Source: an uncultured Chitinophagaceae bacterium
GTDB taxonomy: Bacteria > Bacteroidota > Bacteroidia > Chitinophagales > Chitinophagaceae
Direction of reading: 5' to 3'
Assembly (NCBI GenBank): GCA_903904335.1
Contig: CAIVCF010000094.1
Location: 1 to 45,013 of the forward strand
Length of the DNA: 45,013 nt
Numbering within the stretch: position 1 is the first letter of the stretch; every line of letters begins with the position of its first letter. The notes beneath the pieces are model-generated. The model was not told the origin of the DNA. It did no database searches and saw only the letters and a program-made list of their open reading frames with translations. The translations under genes were made by a program, and so were the position numbers. Shown here piece after piece: positions 32,449 through 41,403 of the stretch.

Positions 32449-34869
32449 TTACTCAATAATTTTTTCAATATGCGCCAATTTTCCATCGGCATTAATTCCT
32501 TCCAATACCACACGCAATTTTTTACTGATATCATTATTGTAAAATTCCAGTTGAACTTTAGGATTCTTTGCATTGGTTAAAACATAAGGATTCCAATACA
32601 GGGTTGTTCTTGCATCGGGTGCAAAGCTTTTAACGGAATCACTATAATTCGGAGAAAAGAATTCCTGATATTTTGTATATCCTATTAATATTTTTTTCTC
32701 ATCAACAGTATTAAAGAGCTCCTGTTTTTCATCACCTCTTTTAGTGTAAACAGCAATCGCACCGCCAAATCCGCCTCCTGCAGCTAAAACGAATGGCGTA
32801 CCGAATATTTTAACGTATGCGATATCCGACATGGGTATTGACACTATTGCACTAAGGTCGGTTTGCATTTCATTCAAATAAACAGTAGGAGCTTGCCCTC
32901 GTATTGTAACGTTATATGGGGCAGCAGATGCAGAGACCTGATCAGGTACCGTTACTTCAAGACCGGGAACTCCACGGCTTTCCAAATACTTAAAGATATC
33001 CAGATAACTGTATGCCGCAGGATCATTCAAAATATCGGCTCTGTATTTCCCCTCAAATGAAAATGCACCGGATGTATATTTTTCGTCGGCAACATCCAAT
33101 TTAGTTTTCGGTTTTAATCTGGAAGTAACGATCACGTCTTTTAAAGTGGTGGTGCTTCTTATTTTTTCCAATCTTTTTTCTTCTTCAATAAAAAAATGTT
33201 CTCTTACATATTGGGCAGAATCAAATTGTTTGAAAGACTCTTTATTTAATTCTTTTAAATAATTACCAGGCTGAGAAAAAATATTCGTCTTAAAAAGAAT
33301 GCTGGTCTTGTTGGCTAAATTTTTTTGTTTAAAACTGTAAAACACATTGATCGTATCAAAGAAAATAAAACCGCTTTTTGAAAAATTACCATTCTGTTCC
33401 ATCGGAACGGGAACGATCTGTCTGCTTGAATCTCTTGCCAATAAGAACAAAGTCACAAAATCTTTTTCTTCTACATTTCTGAAAGCGCGTCCCTTTGCAG
33501 TTCCGCCAATTTCAATATAGTCGCTGTCTTTCGGATAATTGATGGCGGGAAATTTTGCATCAAGAATATCATCCCATTTAAATCTTCTCCAGCCATGTGT
33601 CAGCATCACCAGATCTAAAAAATGTTTGGTGCTGTCTTCTTCATTTTCAAAATATTCAGCAGGGTTGGCTATTTTTCCTTTTATATCACTGCTCAATAAA
33701 AATTGTGAGATGATAGAATTTTTTTCCTGAAACAATCCGGCATCGGTTACTGATACCGACATGTTTGCGAATGCAGAATCTGCAACATTGATCTCAATGA
33801 TATTTTTATCTCTTTTTTCTGTTCCTTTTGTGATACTGCTGATAGTTGGATTGAATTGATATTGATGATTGTTTACAAATACAATTCTTTCCGCAACAGG
33901 TTGCCAGGATGCATTGAATAGTGTTAACTGCAAAACGCCGGAGGGATAATTGGATGTGTTGATCTCAGTTAAGGCGAATGCGCTTTTCTCTAAATTTATT
34001 TTTGATTTGGATAATATCTGCTGATTCATGTGCACCAGCAAATACAATGTCTTTAAATTTTCTGTTGAAGTTGCAGATCTTTGAATGCCCACCAACAATT
34101 TTTTATTTAATAGCTGCGCCTGAATAACAGCACCATTTTTTTTAATGGCGGGTAAACCGGTATAACCCTTATTACCATATTCGTCCGTCCAGAAAACAGT
34201 GTAAGTTTCATCAGTGTTTACTTTATCAACAAAAAAACTTCCCATGCCATCGTGTTCTGTGATAAAAGAATCGATCAGTTCATATTTACTGTTTTTAACG
34301 GTACCCCGAATAAAAACAGGATCGCCGTTTTGATTCGTAGCAAGAAATGCGACTTTTGAATTTACACCGTTTACCAGATCGCCGCTTTCCGGAAATAAGT
34401 GAATCTCTGTTACAGGTAAAACAGAAGAAGTGTTTTTTTCTGCGGGTTGATGAATGATAATATCTTTTTCGAATAAAAATGATGAATCAAAATTGAGCAT
34501 CCACTTGGTATAAGCACGTACATGCAGAGAAGAGAATGTATAATTTTCAGGAACAACAAACTGCCCTTTAGCAGATGCACCGAAAACGGGGAACAGTGTA
34601 TGTGCTATCAATTTTCCTTTTGCATCATACCAATCGGCATAAAAGTTTTTACTCAGGTTAGACGTTTCATTACCCGCCATCAAATAGGCTTTGAACCAAA
34701 TGGTCTCATCCTTATTATAAACAGATTTATCGAAGTGGAGATGAACTTTCTCCTGCTGAAATTGATCGTTGTAAATGTTTATCACATAGTCGATCTCTTG
34801 TGCGAAAAGACGATCAGAAACAAAGGATAAAACGAGCAGGCTGCAAAGGCTGAGGTAAAGATTTTTCAT
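32449..34869 (-). CDS. MG2-like/TonB-plug protein without a beta-barrel (copy 1)
   Basis: This large exported Bacteroidota protein of 806 aa has a signal peptide (about residues 1-24, ending LFAQ). A macroglobulin MG2-like beta domain follows (about 30-125: EKVHLHFDKSVYNKDETIWF), then several beta-sandwich repeats. The C-terminal part (about 590-715) resembles the plug of SusC/TonB receptors, with IRGQAPTVYLNEM and a glycine-rich GGGFGGAIAVYT. No 22-strand barrel follows: only about 90 residues remain, ending GKLAHIEKIIE. The ATG at 34869 is chosen because it starts the signal peptide. It is a tandem paralogue of the next gene, which lies 150 bases upstream. It is probably an outer-membrane or periplasmic factor of unknown role. 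Confidence 0.78.
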   Translation of the reverse strand: MKNLYLSLCSLLVLSFVSDRLFAQEIDYVINIYNDQFQQEKVHLHFDKSVYNKDETIWFKAYLMAGNETSNLSKNFYADWYDAKGKLIAHTLFPVFGASAKGQFVVPENYTFSSLHVRAYTKWMLNFDSSFLFEKDIIIHQPAEKNTSSVLPVTEIHLFPESGDLVNGVNSKVAFLATNQNGDPVFIRGTVKNSKYELIDSFITEHDGMGSFFVDKVNTDETYTVFWTDEYGNKGYTGLPAIKKNGAVIQAQLLNKKLLVGIQRSATSTENLKTLYLLVHMNQQILSKSKINLEKSAFALTEINTSNYPSGVLQLTLFNASWQPVAERIVFVNNHQYQFNPTISSITKGTEKRDKNIIEINVADSAFANMSVSVTDAGLFQEKNSIISQFLLSSDIKGKIANPAEYFENEEDSTKHFLDLVMLTHGWRRFKWDDILDAKFPAINYPKDSDYIEIGGTAKGRAFRNVEEKDFVTLFLLARDSSRQIVPVPMEQNGNFSKSGFIFFDTINVFYSFKQKNLANKTSILFKTNIFSQPGNYLKELNKESFKQFDSAQYVREHFFIEEEKRLEKIRSTTTLKDVIVTSRLKPKTKLDVADEKYTSGAFSFEGKYRADILNDPAAYSYLDIFKYLESRGVPGLEVTVPDQVSASAAPYNVTIRGQAPTVYLNEMQTDLSAIVSIPMSDIAYVKIFGTPFVLAAGGGFGGAIAVYTKRGDEKQELFNTVDEKKILIGYTKYQEFFSPNYSDSVKSFAPDARTTLYWNPYVLTNAKNPKVQLEFYNNDISKKLRVVLEGINADGKLAHIEKIIE

Positions 34870-34900
34870 CGGGAATGAATGATTTGATACAAAAGGACAC

Positions 34901-34908
34901 CAAAAATA
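34901..34908 (-). promoter_or_regulatory. Putative -7 element for plug-protein copy 1
   Basis: On the minus strand, TATTTTTG matches TAnnTTTG 31 bases before the ATG at 34869, which suggests the gene can be transcribed apart from its upstream paralogue. There is no clear -33 element. The hairpin AAACTTG/CAAGTTT (34943-34961) just upstream may end the paralogue's transcript. Confidence 0.4.
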
Positions 34909-35019
34909 ATACCATAAAAAATATATACATAAAAAGAATATCAAACTTGAAGAACAAGTTTAAAAATCGTTGTTTTAACTTTGACGATACTCAAAATAAA
35001 CCGCACAGATATTTTAATC

Positions 35020-37425
35020 TTACTCAATTATTTTTTCAACCCTTGCTAATTTACCATCTGCATTTACTCCTTCGATGATCACACGTAATTTTTTGCTCGA
35101 ATCGTTATTAAAAAAACTAAGTCTCACTTTATGATTTTTCGGATCGGTGAATACATAAGGATTCCAGTACAAAGTTGTTCTCATATCCGGATCATTGAAT
35201 GGTTGCGGAACAGTATAATCGGGAGAATAAAATTCTTTATAAGGCGTATAACCGGCCACAAAAGATTTTGGTAAACTCGTTCCGTTATTTGATGATGGCC
35301 TTGTTTCCGTTCCGTTTCTTGTATAAACAGCAATAGCGCCACCTGCACCGCCGCCGAAGGCACCAAAGAATGGCGGACGCATTACTTTAATGTATGCAAC
35401 ATCCGTCATGGGAATATTGTAGAGCATGTTTGCATCGATAGGCGATTCATTCAAAAACAAATCAGTTGTGCTGTTGCGCCATTTTACACTTGGATCATTG
35501 CCGTTGAAATTTATTGTTAAACCTGCCACTCTTCCCTGTAAATAATTAAATACACTCATAGCACTTTGCGCAATCAGGTCGTTTGCAATATCGAACTGCA
35601 TACCATCGCCGCCGGCAAATAAACCTTTTGCATATTTTTCATCTAATATCTGAACTGCACTTTTTGCTTTTGATCTTACCACTACATCTTTCAAGGTTAC
35701 GGAAGCTCGCAACTTTGCCAATCGATCCTGTTCTTCAAGCATCATCCTTATTTTTTTCAGTCCGCTGCTGTCAGAAAAATTGTTCCATAAAACGGATTGA
35801 TGTAAAAAATTTGTACTCACAGCTAATTCCGGCAACAAACCATTTTGAAAACGTATTTCAGCGAGATCGGTAAGTTTTCTGTCGCCGTTAAACATATAAC
35901 GCACTTGCAGTGTATCGAAAAATATTCCATTATTGTGTGAGAAAGAAGCATCTCTGTCAATGGGCAATGATAATAATTTTCTGGTACTGTCTTTTGCTTG
36001 CAGGAACATGTTGATCGAAGGTTTCGTTACCAATTTTTCAAAAGCACTGCCAAACACTTTCCCTTTGATCATCACATAATCTGTTTCCGGCTGGTATGTG
36101 AGTTGAGGTAATTTTCCTGCGGCAATCTCATCCCATTTGAATCTTCGCCAACCATGTGTCAACATTACCAGATCCAAATGGCGTGCAACAGAATCTGAAT
36201 TATTTGAAAAATAATAAGCAGGATTATTGATGGAACCTTTAATATCACCGCTTAATAAAAATTGAGAAATGATATTCGTGCTGCTGTCGCTTATGATCGA
36301 TGCATCAGTGACTGCAATGGAAAGATTGGATGAAACGGTATCTGGCACATCGATCTCAATTACATTTTTAGCTCTTTTGCTTAAGGATGCGACAGGAAAT
36401 GAAACCCTTGGATTGAATTGATGTTGGTGATTGTTTACAAAGAGGGCCCTCTCTGCAATTGGCACCCAATTCTGATCAAACAAAGTAACAATAACAACAC
36501 CTGAAGGAAGATCGCCGGTTGGTATTTGTGCGAGTACAGATGCTTTGGCAGTGAAATTTATTTTGGAACGATAAAACAATTGTTGATTCATCGTTGCAAC
36601 GAGATTCAGTGTTTTAAGATTATCAGTAACAATCGCTGTTCTTTTTACAGCAACCAATGTTTTTTCAGATAATGATTGTATTTCAAGATTTACACCTGCA
36701 TCAACAGAAGCGGGTATGGCTGTAGTATGAGTTTCGCCTGTTTCATCCATCCAATAACATAGATAGGTTTCATTTTTTTTGGGTGTGATTGAAAACGTAC
36801 CCATGCCATCATGCTCTGACGCAAAAGAATCTACCCATGCACCGCTGCTTGTTTTAACAGCACCGATTACCTGCACCGGTTTTCCCAATTGATCATTGGC
36901 TTTAAATGCTATTCGGTTTTGTAAACCATTTACCAGATCACCGCCCTCCGGAAAAAAATGAATGGTTCTGACGGACGCAGTATTTGATGTGGCTAAGGGT
37001 TTTAATTGTGTAACAGGAATTTCTTTATTAAATAAGAAAGCACTATCAAAATTCAGCATCCATCTGGTATATGCAACAGCATGAATTGAATTGGCGGTGT
37101 AAGAATCAGGAATGGTAAATTCAAATTTGGCTGTTGATTCAAAAACCGGAGCCACTGTATGTTTTATTAACTTTCCGTCGGCACCAAACCAGTCTATATA
37201 AATATTTTTACTGTAAGATGAAAAATCAGAACCCGCCATGAGATACACTTTCATCCAAATGGTCTCACCCTTATTGTAAATGGATTTATCGAAATGGATA
37301 TGAATTTTTTCCTGCTGAAATTTTTCAGCATATACATTAAGAGCGGAATCTAATTTTTGTGCAGATAAAGAAAGACACAAACAGATAAAAAGTGTAGTAG
37401 TAAATAATTTCTTGATTCTGAGCAT
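35020..37425 (-). CDS. MG2-like/TonB-plug protein without a beta-barrel (copy 2)
   Basis: This is the second member of the tandem pair, 801 aa, with the same layout: signal peptide (residues 1-22, ending SLSAQ), MG2-like domain (EKIHIHFDKSIYNKGETIWM at about 40-59), beta-sandwich middle with LVMLTHGWRRFKWDEI (about 440), a linker with TLKDVVVRSKAK (about 600) and a plug-like domain ending in GGGAGGAIAVYTRNG (about 710). The C-terminal 50 residues are nearly the same as in copy 1 (TTLYWNPYV and KKLRVIIEGVNADGKLARVE). The similarity runs the full length, so it arose by gene duplication, but it is diverged enough to be old. cysS lies on its downstream side in coordinates and is transcribed towards it. 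Confidence 0.78.
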   Translation of the reverse strand: MLRIKKLFTTTLFICLCLSLSAQKLDSALNVYAEKFQQEKIHIHFDKSIYNKGETIWMKVYLMAGSDFSSYSKNIYIDWFGADGKLIKHTVAPVFESTAKFEFTIPDSYTANSIHAVAYTRWMLNFDSAFLFNKEIPVTQLKPLATSNTASVRTIHFFPEGGDLVNGLQNRIAFKANDQLGKPVQVIGAVKTSSGAWVDSFASEHDGMGTFSITPKKNETYLCYWMDETGETHTTAIPASVDAGVNLEIQSLSEKTLVAVKRTAIVTDNLKTLNLVATMNQQLFYRSKINFTAKASVLAQIPTGDLPSGVVIVTLFDQNWVPIAERALFVNNHQHQFNPRVSFPVASLSKRAKNVIEIDVPDTVSSNLSIAVTDASIISDSSTNIISQFLLSGDIKGSINNPAYYFSNNSDSVARHLDLVMLTHGWRRFKWDEIAAGKLPQLTYQPETDYVMIKGKVFGSAFEKLVTKPSINMFLQAKDSTRKLLSLPIDRDASFSHNNGIFFDTLQVRYMFNGDRKLTDLAEIRFQNGLLPELAVSTNFLHQSVLWNNFSDSSGLKKIRMMLEEQDRLAKLRASVTLKDVVVRSKAKSAVQILDEKYAKGLFAGGDGMQFDIANDLIAQSAMSVFNYLQGRVAGLTINFNGNDPSVKWRNSTTDLFLNESPIDANMLYNIPMTDVAYIKVMRPPFFGAFGGGAGGAIAVYTRNGTETRPSSNNGTSLPKSFVAGYTPYKEFYSPDYTVPQPFNDPDMRTTLYWNPYVFTDPKNHKVRLSFFNNDSSKKLRVIIEGVNADGKLARVEKIIE

Positions 37426-37498
37426 AAAATGATTTCAGATTAGATTTGTAATTGACTTAAAGAACCAACAACAGTTTAACAAACAAAAATCACACCAA

Positions 37499-38998
37499 TC
37501 AATTAACAGAATAACTCACGCTTCCATCTTTTTCATCTTTTAGTTGTACGCCTAATTTAATAAGTTCATTCCTGATGGTATCACTGGTTACAAAGTCTTT
37601 TTTTGCTTTTGCTTCTTTGCGGATATTGATGAGCAATTGTAAAACACCGTTCAGTTGTTCATTGTCAACTCCATCACCCTTCAATCCGAAAATATTTTCA
37701 AGATAGGTTTTCATTTTTTGCTGCAGTAATTCAATTATTGACCCGCTCAATGTATCAGCCGGTAATTGTTTGTTTTTTATTCCATTAATAACAGGAACTA
37801 ATTCGAACATATTGGCCATCACTTTCGCGGTATTAAAATCATCGTTCATGAATTCATCAAACTCTGCGAGCGATTGTTTTATTTTTTCTTCCAATGCTTT
37901 ATCAGATGAAATTTGATTTTTAATATCGAGCTTTTGTAAATTTTCATACGCTTCCCATAAACGTTTCAATCCTTTTTCGGCAGCCATCAATGCTTCATTG
38001 CTGAAATCCAAAGTTGAACGGTAATGTGTTTGCAGAATAAAGAAACGAATGGTCATCGGATGAAATGCCTGCGTTAATACCGGATGTGTGCCGCCGAACA
38101 ATTCACTCAGCTTGATCACATTATTATAACTCTTGCCCATCTTTTTTCCGTTGATGGTGATCATATTATTATGTAACCAATATCGCGCAGGGGTTTTATG
38201 ATTGCAAACGGTACTTTGTGCAATCTCGCATTCATGATGCGGAAATATCAGATCCATGCCGCCTCCGTGAATATCAAATACATCGCCCAAATATTTTGTA
38301 CTCATAGCAGAGCATTCAATATGCCATCCGGGGAAACCCTCTCCCCACGGGCTTTTCCAGCGCATGATATGTTCAGGCGGTGCATTCTTCCATAATGCAA
38401 AATCATTTTTATTTCTTTTCTCTTCCTGATTATCAAGGTCACGTGTGGTATCCAATTGCTCTTCAATATTTCTTCCGCTCAATATTCCGTAAGGCAATCC
38501 TTTCTTTGAATAATCAGTATTGTATTTTTCTACATCAAAATAAACAGAACCGTTGGCAACATAGGCATAACCATCTTTGATGATTTCTTCGATCATGTTG
38601 ATCTGTTCAACGATATGTCCAGTTGCAGTTGGTTCAATACTCGGCGGAAGGTTATTGAACTGCGTCATCGCCCAATGAAATAAGTTGGTGTATTTCTGTA
38701 CCAACTCCATCGGCTCTAATTTTTCGATCACTGCTTTGTTGCTTATCTTATCTTCTGCTTCACGGCCTTCCTCTTCAAAATGCCCGGCATCCGTAATGTT
38801 TCGAACATAACGCACTTTATAACCCAAGTATAATAAATAACGATAGATCACATCGAAAGTAATGAAGGGTCTTGCATGGCCGAGATGACTTTCTCCGCTT
38901 ACGGTTGGTCCGCAAACATACATCCCCACATGACCATCAGTTATTGATTTGAATATTTCTTTCTTTCTTGATAATGAATTATGAACTTTAAGCGACAT
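37499..38998 (-). CDS. cysS: Cysteinyl-tRNA synthetase
   Basis: CysS charges tRNA-Cys. The class I signature HIGH appears as HLGHAR (about residues 37-42) and KMSKS as KKMGKSYNN (about 284). The zinc site uses the Cys of CGPTVSGESHLG (Cys29), a Cys in WHIECSAMS (about 223) and the histidine pair in FPHHECEIAQS (about 250). The C-terminal helical anticodon region is complete and 499 aa is normal. A promoter with both elements lies at 39048-39075. The gene after it on this strand is the plug protein of copy 2, 73 bases away, probably a separate unit. Confidence 0.96.
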   Translation of the reverse strand: MSLKVHNSLSRKKEIFKSITDGHVGMYVCGPTVSGESHLGHARPFITFDVIYRYLLYLGYKVRYVRNITDAGHFEEEGREAEDKISNKAVIEKLEPMELVQKYTNLFHWAMTQFNNLPPSIEPTATGHIVEQINMIEEIIKDGYAYVANGSVYFDVEKYNTDYSKKGLPYGILSGRNIEEQLDTTRDLDNQEEKRNKNDFALWKNAPPEHIMRWKSPWGEGFPGWHIECSAMSTKYLGDVFDIHGGGMDLIFPHHECEIAQSTVCNHKTPARYWLHNNMITINGKKMGKSYNNVIKLSELFGGTHPVLTQAFHPMTIRFFILQTHYRSTLDFSNEALMAAEKGLKRLWEAYENLQKLDIKNQISSDKALEEKIKQSLAEFDEFMNDDFNTAKVMANMFELVPVINGIKNKQLPADTLSGSIIELLQQKMKTYLENIFGLKGDGVDNEQLNGVLQLLINIRKEAKAKKDFVTSDTIRNELIKLGVQLKDEKDGSVSYSVN

Positions 38999-39047
38999 GT
39001 TGTTGGTACTTGTTTATGAAAAAACTTTGGTTGATGCCGGTATTTGG

Positions 39048-39075
39048 CAAAAGTAGAGCATAGCTGCATTAACAA
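39048..39075 (-). promoter_or_regulatory. Promoter of cysS
   Basis: On the minus strand the -7 element TACTTTTG (39055-39048) matches TAnnTTTG, and a TTG (39075-39073) lies 17 bases upstream as the -33 element. The leader would be about 40-45 bases. Confidence 0.55.
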
Positions 39076-39131
39076 CAGCAAAAACAGCAGGAATATAGAT
39101 GAAAGGCTTGCATAATAGGGCGAATATAAAA

Positions 39132-40247
39132 TTATTTTTTTAAACGAAGGTCAGTAACCAGCATGATATGGTCGCTTAGTCCTTCATCCACCATATCGAA
39201 CTGGTGCACTGTAAAATTATCGTCAGGCAAAATATAATCTATCCGCAATGTGGGGGCAATGGCAATAAAACTTCTGCCGATACCAAAACTTTTTTTCAGA
39301 AAAGCATCCTGCCTGTTGCCTTTGATATGAAAATAGGTGTAACTGTTGGGCACGTCGTTAAAGTCGCCGCAAATGATCGAGGGGTAAGTACTTTTATTAA
39401 TTGCTGATGAAACGGTCGTTGCCTGAACGCCTCTGCGTTTAAAAGCCAATTTCATTTTAATGAAGATATTTTTTGAAGCGGCCAATGCTTCTTCATCCTG
39501 TTCTTTTATTTTTTCCATGCCGTCATAATCTTCTTTTTTGAATTTGAACGATTGAAGATGTGTTGTGTAAATTCTAAATGTATCTGTGACCTTTATCACA
39601 TCGGCATAAATTAAACTTTCAGCAACACGGTATTTAATTCTTCCTGAGTCGATGAAGCGGTATTTTGAAAAAATAATACAACCGGAATAATATGCTCCGC
39701 TGCTTCTTTGATAGTCTTTAGAAAAATAATGATAAGGATAGTCTTTGGAAAAAAGAGAAATATTATCAGCTTGGGCGCCGGAATGATTGGCGCTGTTAAA
39801 CTCCTGCAGGCAAATAATGTCGGGTTGTAATTCAATGATGGTTGCTGCGATATCTTCACGAATATGTCGCTTTGTTACTTTGTTTTTTGTAAGGCCATTA
39901 AAACTTTCTACATTCCAATCAACGATTCTGATATTATTTTCTTCTTTTATTTTTTCAAATTTTGCTTTATAATTGAAAGCAAAGAAAACAGATATCTGTT
40001 GCCAACCCATTAATAAAGAGATTACAGAAATCAGTGCCAGCTTAGGTTTTGCAATGAGCCAAAAAACAATAGAGAAGGATAAAATAAAAATAAAATAAGG
40101 AACAAGTATTCCGAGAAAACCGATCCACCAGTACTTCGAAGGATTTAACCAGGGCGATAAACAAGCCAGTAAAAATAAAAACGCAATCAAAACATTGAGA
40201 ATGACAACAAATGTTTTAGAGGTTTTTCTAATGCCTGATTTTGCCAT
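39132..40247 (-). CDS. Membrane-anchored endonuclease/exonuclease/phosphatase family protein (canonical active site)
   Basis: Three hydrophobic helices (about residues 12-90) anchor an EEP-fold domain (about 100-371) in the inner membrane. The metal and catalytic motifs are canonical: DWNVESF (about 106), ICLQEF with the metal-binding Glu (about 146), THLQSFK (about 226), CGDFNDVPNSYTY (about 293) and SDH near the end (about 360). Family members hydrolyse phosphodiesters of nucleic acids or lipids; the substrate is unknown. At 371 aa it is the last gene of a minus-strand run after its own paralogue (22-base gap) and two rhomboids. Confidence 0.87.
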   Translation of the reverse strand: MAKSGIRKTSKTFVVILNVLIAFLFLLACLSPWLNPSKYWWIGFLGILVPYFIFILSFSIVFWLIAKPKLALISVISLLMGWQQISVFFAFNYKAKFEKIKEENNIRIVDWNVESFNGLTKNKVTKRHIREDIAATIIELQPDIICLQEFNSANHSGAQADNISLFSKDYPYHYFSKDYQRSSGAYYSGCIIFSKYRFIDSGRIKYRVAESLIYADVIKVTDTFRIYTTHLQSFKFKKEDYDGMEKIKEQDEEALAASKNIFIKMKLAFKRRGVQATTVSSAINKSTYPSIICGDFNDVPNSYTYFHIKGNRQDAFLKKSFGIGRSFIAIAPTLRIDYILPDDNFTVHQFDMVDEGLSDHIMLVTDLRLKK

Positions 40248-40269
40248 ACTGTAAATGTAATAAAAACAG

Positions 40270-41397
40270 TTACCTCAATTGTATATCCACCAAATTCGGG
40301 TAATGATCTGATAAATGTAAATGGGGTGTTTGATGCTGTATAGCTTTTAAACGCTGATCCATCAATACCACATCAATTCTTAATGTGGGAGAAATGCTGT
40401 CGTAAGTTCCGCCGAATCCAAAACCGGTCGATAAAAATGCATCGTTTAGATTTTTACTGATATGCTGATACACATAGCTTGCAGGAACTGAATTTAGATC
40501 TCCGCAAAAAACAAATGGCAAAGCAGAGTTATTCAATTCAGATTTAATTAGTCTGGCTTGTTCAAAATGAATTTTATCAAACAATTTTAATTTTCTGAAA
40601 GTATTTGAATGAAAAAGCAAACCTGTATCTGCCTCTAAAAAATTATATTCTCTTGGTGAAGCATTTTGCGCATGAATATCCATGGAACTGAGATGAGCAT
40701 TAAATATTTTTATTTGCCGGCCTTTGAAATGAATGGTTGCAAATTGTAATCCTTCTGATTTTGGATCATTTGTATACCTGATTCTTCTGGTATCAGAAAG
40801 CGGAATTCGGGAAAAAATTGGAGTGCCGTATTCTTCAGGTGCAAACGACGAATTATAAGCGTAGTCCACAGGAAAATAAACATAAGGGTAATGCAAAGAA
40901 TCTCTCACATAATCTAAATCTGCGTAAAACCAGGGTGCTTTAAAATTCGAAAAGTCTTGAAAACATAAAACATCTGCATCGCTTTGCTCAATGAATGCAA
41001 ACATTTGTCGGCGAATACTGTTAGGAAAATCATTTTTTTTCTGGCAGTCGCCAAAATAATTCACGTTCCATGATAAGATGCGGAGGCTTTTCATATTTTT
41101 TTGAATAATAAAATCTTTGCGACCGTGAAAACCAAAAACAGAACTGATGTTTTGAAACCCTGCAAGAAGAATCAATAAAAATATCCAACTCCTTTTTCTG
41201 AAAATGAGTAATGAGAGCAGAAATAAAATAATCATGCCGACCAAAAGATAAACAAACCCCAGCGCTAAAAAAGTAAGCGGCCAAAAATGAGCAGGGTTGA
41301 TATAAGGAGTTAAACAGGCAGTAAGATAAACGGCAGCATAAAAGATACCTGCAATAAAAAAAATATTTTTAAACAAGGAATTTTTTTGCGTTACCAT
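40270..41397 (-). CDS. Membrane-anchored endonuclease/exonuclease/phosphatase family protein (LQE altered to FQD)
   Basis: This is a paralogue of the adjacent gene with the same build: three N-terminal hydrophobic helices (about residues 11-90), then an EEP domain. The motifs SWNVNYFG (about 109), NAHLSS (about 240), CGDLNSVPASYVY (about 313) and LSDH (about 362) are intact. The metal-binding glutamate of the usual LQE motif is replaced by aspartate (FQDF, about 147), so metal geometry or activity may differ. At 375 aa it is full length. Its start is 6 bases from the stop of the pseudo-rhomboid gene, so the two are co-transcribed. Confidence 0.85.
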   Translation of the reverse strand: MVTQKNSLFKNIFFIAGIFYAAVYLTACLTPYINPAHFWPLTFLALGFVYLLVGMIILFLLSLLIFRKRSWIFLLILLAGFQNISSVFGFHGRKDFIIQKNMKSLRILSWNVNYFGDCQKKNDFPNSIRRQMFAFIEQSDADVLCFQDFSNFKAPWFYADLDYVRDSLHYPYVYFPVDYAYNSSFAPEEYGTPIFSRIPLSDTRRIRYTNDPKSEGLQFATIHFKGRQIKIFNAHLSSMDIHAQNASPREYNFLEADTGLLFHSNTFRKLKLFDKIHFEQARLIKSELNNSALPFVFCGDLNSVPASYVYQHISKNLNDAFLSTGFGFGGTYDSISPTLRIDVVLMDQRLKAIQHQTPHLHLSDHYPNLVDIQLR

Positions 41398-41403
41398 TAT
41401 AAC

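Noticed and set aside
34943-34961. AAACTTG/CAAGTTT hairpin as a terminator of plug-protein copy 2
   Set aside because: The stem is AT-rich and only 7 bp, and the T run on the minus strand does not follow directly. It is mentioned only as a possibility.
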